In this document: positions 58,609 through 64,000 of the stretch, piece after piece
Layout: every line of letters starts with the position of its first letter
Numbering within the stretch: position 1 is the first letter of the stretch
DNA from: Solidesulfovibrio sp.
GTDB lineage: Bacteria; Desulfobacterota; Desulfovibrionia; Desulfovibrionales; Desulfovibrionaceae
Assembly (NCBI RefSeq): GCF_038562415.1
Contig: NZ_JBCFBA010000009.1
Location: forward strand, 1 to 64,000
Direction: 5' to 3'
DNA length: 64,000 nucleotides
Made by a program: the position numbers and the translations under genes
Notes under the pieces: model-generated
The model's input: the letters and a program-made list of their open reading frames with translations, nothing else
Database searches by the model: none
Told to the model about the DNA's origin: nothing

Positions 58609-58794
58609 ATGAGACATGTCGTCTGGATCTGTGTGCTGCTGCTGTGGCTGTCCCTGCTGGCTCCCGGCGGCAGCGACCTGTGCCTGTCGAGTCCCGTTTC
58701 GCTGACCTGTCCCACCTGTCCGGTGCCGCTTCGCTGCTACACCGTGGAGGATTGGCTGGACTATTTCCTGCCGGGCTGGGCCGGGGTGCTGTAG
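58609..58794 (+). CDS. Small secreted cysteine-containing protein
   Basis: The 61-residue product has a signal-like N-terminus (VVWICVLLLWLSLLAPGGS) and a short mature part with four cysteines (DLCLS, TCPTCP, RCYTVEDWLDYF). It is flanked downstream by a strong terminator. No family is recognised and there is no clear ribosome site, so the gene is probable rather than certain. Confidence 0.55.
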   Translation: MRHVVWICVLLLWLSLLAPGGSDLCLSSPVSLTCPTCPVPLRCYTVEDWLDYFLPGWAGVL

Positions 58795-58819
58795 CGCGGT
58801 GGCCGGGCGCGGCAACGGC

Positions 58820-58848
58820 AAACGCCGCCTTGGGCCAAGGCGGCGTTT
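58820..58848. terminator. Bidirectional intrinsic terminator
   Basis: AAACGCCGCCTT (58820-58831) and AAGGCGGCGTTT (58837-58848) pair perfectly around GGGCC. A/T-rich stem ends act as short U-tracts on both strands. It lies between the convergent genes ending at 58794 and 58927. Confidence 0.85.
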
Positions 58849-58926
58849 GAAAAGGGGCTGGGCGCGCTCCCCGGCCTTCCCGGCTCCCTGGACGCGGGAC
58901 GGCGGGATCCGCGCGGTCCGGGTCGG

Positions 58927-59415
58927 CTAGATGTAGTCGCCCCGGTTGAACTTGATCTTCTCGGTCACGGTCATGACTTCCAGTTCGTTGACGAGGGAAC
59001 CGAGCCCCGCGTTGACGTCGCTTGGCAGGTCGTCCTTGAGCTGCTTGACGCCGGTTTCAATGTTTTCCAGCACGCCGTAGGCCTGCTTGAGGGAATCCCC
59101 CCCGGCGCCGGAGGCCAGCTGGTCGGCATAGTTCTCCCATTTGGCCAGGAGGGTGTCCATGCTGTTCATAACCGCCTGCTCTTCTTCGCTGAATTGACCG
59201 GAGGCCTCGACGTCGCCGGCGGCTTGGGCGCCGGTGAGGTCCAGGGCGGCATAGCCGGCCAGGGGCGGAGCGGCAAGCCCCGACGCCTGGGAGGAACCGT
59301 CGTCGCCGAGCTTCTGGGACAGGATGGCGGCAAAGGCATCCGACGCGTCCTTGGACCCCGCGGTCTTTTCCGCGGCCTGCTGCAGGGCGGTCAGTTGGTC
59401 GGTTTGGATTTTCAT
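58927..59415 (-). CDS. Uncharacterised 162-residue protein behind a sigma-54 promoter
   Basis: The 162-residue product is acidic and largely helical, without signal peptide or membrane segment. It starts MKIQTDQLTALQQAAEKTAG, has a small Ala/Gly-rich hinge (about 45-65) and a C-terminal part QFSEEEQAVMNSMDTLLAKW ... VTEKIKFNRGDYI. The family is not recognised; flagellar and secretion-chaperone proteins can look like this, but that is guesswork. A GGGGGAAGG ribosome site is present and an excellent sigma-54 promoter lies 35 bp before the ATG. Confidence 0.82.
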   Translation of the reverse strand: MKIQTDQLTALQQAAEKTAGSKDASDAFAAILSQKLGDDGSSQASGLAAPPLAGYAALDLTGAQAAGDVEASGQFSEEEQAVMNSMDTLLAKWENYADQLASGAGGDSLKQAYGVLENIETGVKQLKDDLPSDVNAGLGSLVNELEVMTVTEKIKFNRGDYI

Positions 59416-59449
59416 CGGCCTTCCCCCGCGTTAACGTTTCCAGAGTGCC

Positions 59450-59465
59450 TGCAAGGAGCCTGCCA
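59450..59465 (-). promoter_or_regulatory. Sigma-54 promoter
   Basis: On the minus strand TGGCAGGCTCCTTGCA differs from TGGCACG-N4-TTGCA at one position only. Transcription would start near 59439, about 24 bp before the ATG at 59415. Confidence 0.82.
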
Positions 59466-59725
59466 AACAGTAATTTTTGTAACAGGCAGGTATTGCATGA
59501 AAATTTTTTTCACGGCCGGGAAATTTTTGCCCGCTCCGGTGCGTCGCGGCCCGGCCAAGGCGCCGGGCCGAGGCGCCGGCCGCTCGATGCCTTTTCCATA
59601 GGGCAGGCAAAACGCCTTGTCTATTGCCATCCACTTTGGCAATCTGGACCGACCGGCCCATGCGGTCTTTTCGGCCGGCGCGGCGAGAACTTAAGCCGCA
59701 ACGCATCCAAACAAGGAGCGGTTTC
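59466..59725. other. Divergent intergenic region between the sigma-54 gene and the stress protein
   Basis: No gene is seen. It is relatively AT-rich near 59470-59530 (runs such as TAATTTTTGTAA and GAAAATTTTTTTCACG). An inverted repeat ATTGCC-N9-GGCAAT lies at about 59627-59647. Control sites for both neighbouring genes should be here. Confidence 0.5.
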
Positions 59726-60175
59726 ATGCCCAGCGTCAACAACATCCTGTGCGCCGTGGACTTCTCCGAGGGCTCGGCCCGCGTGGCCGCCTATGCCGCC
59801 GCCCTGGCCAAGGCCACCGGCGCGGCCATCTGCTGCGTCTACGTGGCCCCGTCCCTGGCCGAATATGTAGGCTTCAACGTGCCGCAAGCGGCGCTCGACA
59901 CCTTCGTCGGCGACGTGGTGGAGTCGGCCGGAACGTCCATGCACGACTTCATCGACGAGCATTTCAAGGGCCTGCCCGCCAAGGGGCAGGTCCTCACCGG
60001 CTACCCGGCCGAGGAGATCCTCAAGGCCGCCGAGGACTGCCATGCCGACATGATCGTCATGGGCACCCACGGCCGCACCGGCATCGACCGCATCATTTTC
60101 GGCTCCGTGGCCGAGAAGGTGGTCAAGACCGCCGCCTGCCCCGTGCTGACCGTCAAACCCCGCGAAGCCGCCTAG
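59726..60175 (+). CDS. Universal stress protein (UspA family)
   Basis: The 149-residue product is a single Usp domain: NNILCAVDFSEGSARVAAYA at the start, and the ATP-binding signature MGTHGRTGIDRIIFGSVAEK followed by CPVLTVKP. It binds ATP and acts in stress survival. ATG 59726 follows a perfect AAGGAG. A longer in-frame form is not supported. Two cysteines (ICCVYVAP) are adjacent in the second strand. Confidence 0.93.
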   Translation: MPSVNNILCAVDFSEGSARVAAYAAALAKATGAAICCVYVAPSLAEYVGFNVPQAALDTFVGDVVESAGTSMHDFIDEHFKGLPAKGQVLTGYPAEEILKAAEDCHADMIVMGTHGRTGIDRIIFGSVAEKVVKTAACPVLTVKPREAA

Positions 60176-60212
60176 CGGCCCCTGGCGGGTTCCTTTCGCG
60201 GAGCGACCGTTC

Positions 60213-61322
60213 ATGCAGCCGACCGACCGTATCCGGGAGGACGTACGGGGGTTCACCCCGTACGCTCCCGGGTTGTCCATGGAAGAGATCAAGGAACGCT
60301 ACGGCCTGTCCCGGGTCGTCAAGCTGGCCAGCAACGAAAACCCGCTCGGGGCCTCGCCGCTGGTCAAGCGGGTGCTCGGGCGCAAGGCCGACATGGTCTT
60401 CCGCTATCCCCGGGCTGGCAACCCGGCCCTGACCGCCGCCCTGGCCGCCTTCCACGGCGTGCCCCAGGCCTGCGTCGTGGCCGGCAACGGCTCCGACGAG
60501 GTCATCGACCTGCTCGTGCGCCTGACCTGCCGGCCGGGCCGGGACAACGTGGTGGCCTTTTCCCCGTGCTTTTCCATCTACGTCCAGCAGACGAAGCTGT
60601 GCGGGGTGACGCTGCGCCAGCCGTCCCTGGGGCCGGATTTCGCCTTCGACCTGCCGGCGCTGGCCGGGGCCTGCGACGACGACACCGCCCTGGTCTTCCT
60701 CACCAACCCCGACAACCCCTCGGGCTACGCCGTGCCGGCCGAGGCGGTCGTCGCCCTGGCCCGGTCGCTGCCGCCGCGCGCCCTGCTGGTCGTGGACGAG
60801 GCCTACGCGGACTTCGCCGAGCCCGCGGCCGAGTATTCCATGCTGGCGCGCTTCGGGGAGTGCGACAACGTGGTGGTGCTGCGCACCTTTTCCAAGCTCT
60901 ACGGCCTGGCCGGGCTGCGCCTGGGGTTTGGCGTCATGCCCGAGTGGCTGGCCGACTACATGCTGCGGGTACGCCTGCCGTTTAGCGTCAATCTCCTGGC
61001 CGAGGCCGCCGGCCTGGCCGCCCTGGAGGACACGGCGTTCGTCGCGGCCAGCCTCGAAACCGTGCACCGGGGCCGGGCCAGGCTGGCCGAGGGGCTGGCC
61101 GGCCTGGGCTGCCGGGTCTTCCCGTCCCAGGCCAATTTCCTCATGTTCGAGCCGCCCCTCGCTGCCGCCGCCCTTTTCGAGGCGCTGCTGCGCCGGGGGC
61201 TCATCGTCCGGGGGCTCAAAAGCTACGGCCTGCCGGGGATGCTGCGCGTGAGCATCGGCAACGACGAGGAAAACGACCTGTTTCTGGCCGCCATGAAGGA
61301 CATCTGCGACCATGGCGTCTAA
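60213..61322 (+). CDS. hisC: Histidinol-phosphate aminotransferase
   Basis: The 369-residue product is a class I/II PLP aminotransferase of the HisC type: KLASNENPLGASPLV, YPRAGNPALTAALA, GNGSDEVIDLLVR, FLTNPDNPSGY (165-170 region), DEAYADF and the PLP lysine Lys228 in RTFSKLYGLAGLRLG. It makes histidinol phosphate in histidine synthesis. The end overlaps the cmk start by 11 bp. No other his gene is nearby, so a related aromatic-amino-acid activity is possible, as in HisH-type paralogues. Confidence 0.93.
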   Translation: MQPTDRIREDVRGFTPYAPGLSMEEIKERYGLSRVVKLASNENPLGASPLVKRVLGRKADMVFRYPRAGNPALTAALAAFHGVPQACVVAGNGSDEVIDLLVRLTCRPGRDNVVAFSPCFSIYVQQTKLCGVTLRQPSLGPDFAFDLPALAGACDDDTALVFLTNPDNPSGYAVPAEAVVALARSLPPRALLVVDEAYADFAEPAAEYSMLARFGECDNVVVLRTFSKLYGLAGLRLGFGVMPEWLADYMLRVRLPFSVNLLAEAAGLAALEDTAFVAASLETVHRGRARLAEGLAGLGCRVFPSQANFLMFEPPLAAAALFEALLRRGLIVRGLKSYGLPGMLRVSIGNDEENDLFLAAMKDICDHGV

Positions 61323-61980
61323 CGGGCGGCGCATCCTCACCATCGACGGCCCGGCCGGCGCGGGCAAGACGTCCGTGTCGCGCCGGGCGGCCGGCCGGCT
61401 GGGCCTGGCCTACCTGGACACCGGGGCCATGTTCCGGGCCCTGGCCCTGCGCCTGGGGCCGGGCGGCCACGAACTGCCCGCGGCGGCCATCGAGGCGGCC
61501 CTTGCCGCCATGACCTTTTCCCTGGCCGGCAGCGGGGCGGACACGGCGCTCCTCGTCGACGGCAGCCCCCTGCCGGCGGCGGCCCGCACCGAGGAAGTGG
61601 GCGGCCGGGCCTCCAACCTGGCCGTTTTGCCCGTGGTGCGGGCGCGCCTGCGCCTGGCCCAGCAGGCCCTGGGCCGCCAGGTCGACCTGCTGGCCGAGGG
61701 CCGGGACATGGGCACGGTGGTTTTCCCCGAGGCCTCGCGCAAGTTCTTCCTCACCGCCTCGGCCGAGGTCCGGGCCGCCCGGCGCCTGGGGCAGCTTGCG
61801 GCCCTGGGCAAGCCCGCCGACTACGAGGCCATCCTCGCCGCCATCCGCCGTCGCGACGACCAGGACATGCATCGGGCCGAAGCGCCCCTGGTCCCGGCCG
61901 CCGACGCCGTGGTCATCGACACCTCGGCCCTGACCGAGGACGCGGTGGTGGAACGCATCGTGGCCGAAGCTTCCCGCTGA
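61312..61980 (+). CDS. cmk: Cytidylate kinase
   Basis: The 222-residue product has P-loop GPAGAGKT (13-20), LDTGAMFRALAL, GGRASNLAVLPVVRARL, AEGRDMGTVVFPEASRKFFL and RRDDQDMHRAEAPL, which correspond to the CMP-binding and lid motifs of Cmk. It phosphorylates CMP and dCMP in nucleotide salvage. The length is close to the usual 220-230. The insert of a typical Cmk is shorter here. It overlaps hisC and ends directly at a terminator. Confidence 0.93.
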   Translation: MASNGRRILTIDGPAGAGKTSVSRRAAGRLGLAYLDTGAMFRALALRLGPGGHELPAAAIEAALAAMTFSLAGSGADTALLVDGSPLPAAARTEEVGGRASNLAVLPVVRARLRLAQQALGRQVDLLAEGRDMGTVVFPEASRKFFLTASAEVRAARRLGQLAALGKPADYEAILAAIRRRDDQDMHRAEAPLVPAADAVVIDTSALTEDAVVERIVAEASR

Positions 61981-62002
61981 CCGGTCTTTTCCGGTTTTTT
62001 TT
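61980..62002 (+). terminator. Intrinsic terminator of hisC-cmk
   Basis: ACCGG (61980-61984) and CCGGT (61991-61995) pair around TCTTTT and are followed by seven more T. It starts at the last base of the cmk stop codon. Confidence 0.7.
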
Positions 62003-62033
62003 CCGCGGCCGGCGCCGGGCGCGCCGGCCGCGG
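62003..62033. terminator. Second strong stem-loop after cmk
   Basis: CCGCGGCCGGCG and CGCCGGCCGCGG form a perfect 12-bp stem around CCGGGCG, followed by CTTCCTTT. It backs up the terminator just before it. I see no gene between here and 62245. Confidence 0.6.
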
Positions 62034-62176
62034 CTTCCTTTGCTGGCCCGCCGGGCCGTCCGTCCGCCATTTTTGTCCCACCGCGCCCGCCGCGCAACCC
62101 AAAAAGCCACACTTTTGTCCGCGTTTCGTTTCCTCCGTCGGCGTAAGGACGGCATGGATTAGGGATTGTCACGATT

Positions 62177-62192
62177 TGGCCCGCTCCTTGCT
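62177..62192 (+). promoter_or_regulatory. Sigma-54 promoter of a 51-residue gene
   Basis: TGGCCCGCTCCTTGCT differs from TGGCACG-N4-TTGCT at one position. The transcript would begin near 62203 and reach the small gene's ATG after about 43 bp. Confidence 0.78.
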
Positions 62193-62245
62193 ATTAACGT
62201 AATGAACCATCGCCGCCGGCCTCGGCCGGTTATCCAGAGGAAGTC

Positions 62246-62401
62246 ATGCGGAAAGATTCGCTTCCGGCGCCCCAGGAACGCGCCACCCCCTACCCTGTGT
62301 CCCTCGTTTATACCATGTACCGCCATGGCGCGGGCTTAAGCGAACGCGAAGCCCTGGAGCGCGCCCGGGCCGCCGCCCGGCAACTGCGCCCCACGGCGTA
62401 A
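62246..62401 (+). CDS. Small 51-residue protein behind a sigma-54 promoter
   Basis: The product starts MRKDSLPAPQERATPYPVSL and ends in a helix LSEREALERARAAARQLRP. It has no cysteines, no signal peptide and one likely amphipathic helix. GAGG lies 6 nt before the ATG. The family is not recognised. Its private sigma-54 promoter and following hairpins make it a stand-alone transcription unit. Confidence 0.68.
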   Translation: MRKDSLPAPQERATPYPVSLVYTMYRHGAGLSEREALERARAAARQLRPTA

Positions 62402-62406
62402 CATTG

Positions 62407-62469
62407 TGGGCGTCCCCCTGGCACCGGGGCGCCCATGGCCGCGCCGGGGGCCCTTGCCGCCGGGCCCCC
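62407..62469 (+). terminator. Hairpins after the 51-residue gene
   Basis: Two stems follow one another: GGGCG...CGCCC with inner CCCC/GGGG (62407-62434), and GGGGGCCC/GGGCCCCC with an 8-nt loop (62446-62469). No T-tract follows, but they separate this gene from the DUF362 gene. Confidence 0.5.
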
Positions 62470-62608
62470 GTGACGCGTCCCCAGCCTCCTTCCCGGCCGC
62501 AGGCGCGGCTTTCCGTACCCTTTCCCCCGGTTCCCGAACCGGCTATGTCCGTCCACGGGGCGAAACGCACCGGCCGGCGCCCTGGCCGCGGCCGCGAGGG
62601 AGAGGAAC

Positions 62609-63946
62609 ATGACCGCCTACCGTCTGCATCTGCGCCGGGCCGACAGCCTGGCCACCATCCGCCGGGCCCTGGACGAGGTCCTGCCCGCCTACGCCCACGT
62701 CTTCCCGGCGGACAAGGCCGCGCCGATCCTCGTCAAGCCCAACCTCAACGCCAACATGAACGCGCTGACCGGCAACACCACCGATCTGCGGCTGCTGGCG
62801 GCCCTGCTCGGCTTTTTGCGCGACGCCGGGCACCGCGACGTGACCGTGGGCGAGGGGACCAATTCCGGGTATTACCGCAACGGCATCGGCGTCATCGGGC
62901 GGCTCAGGGTGGACGCCCTGGCCGGGCGCTTCGGCGTGCCCGTGGTCGACCTCAACTACGCCCCGGGCCGGCCCGTGCCCTTCGCGAACGGGGTCACGGC
63001 CCAGGTGGCCGCGCCGGCCCTGGATGCCGCCCTGGTCGTGAACCTGCCCAAGCTCAAGACGCATTTCGAGGCGGGCATGTCGGTGTGCCTCAAAAATCTC
63101 ATGGGCTGCCTGGTGGGACAGGAAAACAAGAAGAAGACCCATCAGGACCTGGCCGCCAACATCGTCAACCTCAACGCCGCCCTGCGTCCCGGCCTGCACA
63201 TCGTGGACGGCCTGGTGGCCATGGAGGGCCTTGGCCCCACGCGCGGCACGCCGGTGCGCTGCGACAGGCTGGTGTTCGGCGAGGATCCCTACCTGGTCGA
63301 CGCGGCCTGCGCCCGGCTGGCCGGCTTTCCCGAGGCGGCGGTCGCGCCCCTGGCCGAGGCCCGGCGGCGGGGGCTGGTCGGCGCGGCCATGGGTGCCTTC
63401 CTGGACGGGCTCGACCTGCCGCTGGCGGCCGGCCGGCCTTTCGCCCCGCCCCGGGCCGGGCGGCTGGCCGCCTTCATCCACCATCCCCGGCGCCAGAAAT
63501 ATTTCCTGGCCGTGCGCAACATGGCCCTTTTCCGGTATCTGGCCGGCACGGACTGGTTCGGGGCGCTGTTGTTCGCCACGGGCCTGCGCCAGGACGTCTT
63601 TTGCCGCGACGAGCTGCGCCTGGAGGGGCTGGGCCTGGAGGCGGCGGCCTGCGACGGCTGCGGGATCTGCCGGGATTTCTGCCCGTCGGGACTGGACCCG
63701 GCGGCGGTGGCCGAGGCCGGCGGGCAGGCCGACTGCCTGGGCTGCCTGTACTGCTTCGCGGTCTGTCCGCGAAGGGCCCTGCGCTTTCACGGCGAGATGG
63801 GCTTTTTCGCCGAGCAGGTGCGCCAATACGAGGGGCACCTGCGGGCCCTGGGCCGCGCGAGGGGGGCAACGGACGGGGAAGGGGCTGAACAGGGGCCGGC
63901 CCGGCGCACCGCCGAGGCGCGCCGGGCCGGTTGCGGGAAGGCTTAG
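62609..63946 (+). CDS. DUF362 protein with C-terminal ferredoxin-like domain
   Basis: The 445-residue product has an N-terminal DUF362 region (ILVKPNLNANMNALTGNTTD, VNLPKLKTHFEAGMSVCLKN) followed by a 2[4Fe-4S]-type module (about 350-390: CDGCGICRDFCPSG and CLGCLYCFAVCP). Such proteins are common in anaerobes and often couple an unknown reaction to ferredoxin-like electron transfer. GGGAGAGGAA precedes ATG 62609. The C-terminal tail after residue 410 is charged and probably disordered. It overlaps the convergent next gene by 4 bp. Confidence 0.9.
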   Translation: MTAYRLHLRRADSLATIRRALDEVLPAYAHVFPADKAAPILVKPNLNANMNALTGNTTDLRLLAALLGFLRDAGHRDVTVGEGTNSGYYRNGIGVIGRLRVDALAGRFGVPVVDLNYAPGRPVPFANGVTAQVAAPALDAALVVNLPKLKTHFEAGMSVCLKNLMGCLVGQENKKKTHQDLAANIVNLNAALRPGLHIVDGLVAMEGLGPTRGTPVRCDRLVFGEDPYLVDAACARLAGFPEAAVAPLAEARRRGLVGAAMGAFLDGLDLPLAAGRPFAPPRAGRLAAFIHHPRRQKYFLAVRNMALFRYLAGTDWFGALLFATGLRQDVFCRDELRLEGLGLEAAACDGCGICRDFCPSGLDPAAVAEAGGQADCLGCLYCFAVCPRRALRFHGEMGFFAEQVRQYEGHLRALGRARGATDGEGAEQGPARRTAEARRAGCGKA

Positions 63947-64000
63947 GCGTTTCGCAGCTTGGCGATGATCTGATCCATGTCGCCGGACAGGTCGGCCAGG
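63943..64000 (-). CDS. 3' end of a leftward gene (partial)
   Basis: Eighteen codons are visible before TAA: the chain ends LADLSGDMDQIIAKLRNA. The helical, hydrophobic-heptad tail would suit a signalling or coiled-coil protein but this is too short to name. Its stop overlaps the DUF362 gene's stop by 3 bp on the opposite strand. Confidence 0.6.
   Translation of the reverse strand, partial: LADLSGDMDQIIAKLRNA

Overview
This is a 64-kb piece of a very GC-rich bacterial chromosome. Gene content points to a sulfate-reducing deltaproteobacterium of the Desulfovibrionaceae (Desulfovibrio/Solidesulfovibrio type): cytochrome bd, a DUF362-ferredoxin protein, an acetyl-CoA synthetase beside a LytTR regulator, many two-component and sigma-54 components, and GC-rich 'CCAGGAGGGGCC' intergenic hairpins. 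This assignment is inference; there is no rRNA or taxonomic marker here.

Layout. (1) 1-3128: intergenic repeats, then an NtrC-type response regulator and its histidine kinase. (2) 3218-9036, all leftward: acs, a LytTR regulator with a degenerate receiver, a zinc-ribbon protein, and two PilT-family ATPases. (3) 9371-29295, all rightward: a type IV pilus locus whose gene order matches the MSHA pilus operons of Vibrio and Shewanella (MshI-J-K-L-M-E-G, then pilins A/B-C-D-O-P-Q). It contains a small HTH gene at the head, a membrane-anchored sigma-54 activator immediately before the pilin block, a clear sigma-54 promoter upstream of the first pilin, a GT-C-like membrane protein with a repeat tail, an AT-rich beta-helix PilX-like protein, and a PilX-like protein carrying an L-type-lectin-like domain. 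No prepilin peptidase is present. (4) 29338-33932: cell-envelope genes (two lytic transglycosylases, a polysaccharide deacetylase, a lipoprotein, a gate-domain transporter) and a CMD/AhpD-like protein. (5) 34150-35820: a ParA-like ATPase with an N-terminal zinc ribbon plus a small partner, leftward from a probable sigma-54 promoter. (6) 35899-42170: MATE transporter, menG/ubiE, a methyltransferase, cydAB and a UbiA-family prenyltransferase, a quinone/oxidase group. (7) 42257-50869: a PAS kinase, then leftward a b5-like/DUF2231 membrane protein, a receiver, a tiny Cys protein, an RsbU-type phosphatase, a UvrD/PcrA helicase and a phosphodiesterase. (8) tRNA-Leu(UAA) at 50957. (9) 51309-58449, leftward: a signalling operon of one receiver and three sensor kinases plus two small genes. 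(10) 58609-64000: small secreted protein, a sigma-54-preceded unknown gene, universal stress protein, hisC, cmk, a sigma-54-preceded 51-residue gene, the DUF362 protein and the end of one more gene.

The most interesting system is the MSHA-type pilus: transcription of its pilins is probably sigma-54 dependent, its assembly ATPase carries an MshEN domain of the c-di-GMP-binding type, retraction ATPases are encoded divergently next to it, and the last gene looks like a lectin-bearing pilus adhesin. At least four good GG-N10-GC promoters outside coding regions suggest that a sigma-54 regulon links the pilus to the ParA pair and to two uncharacterised genes.
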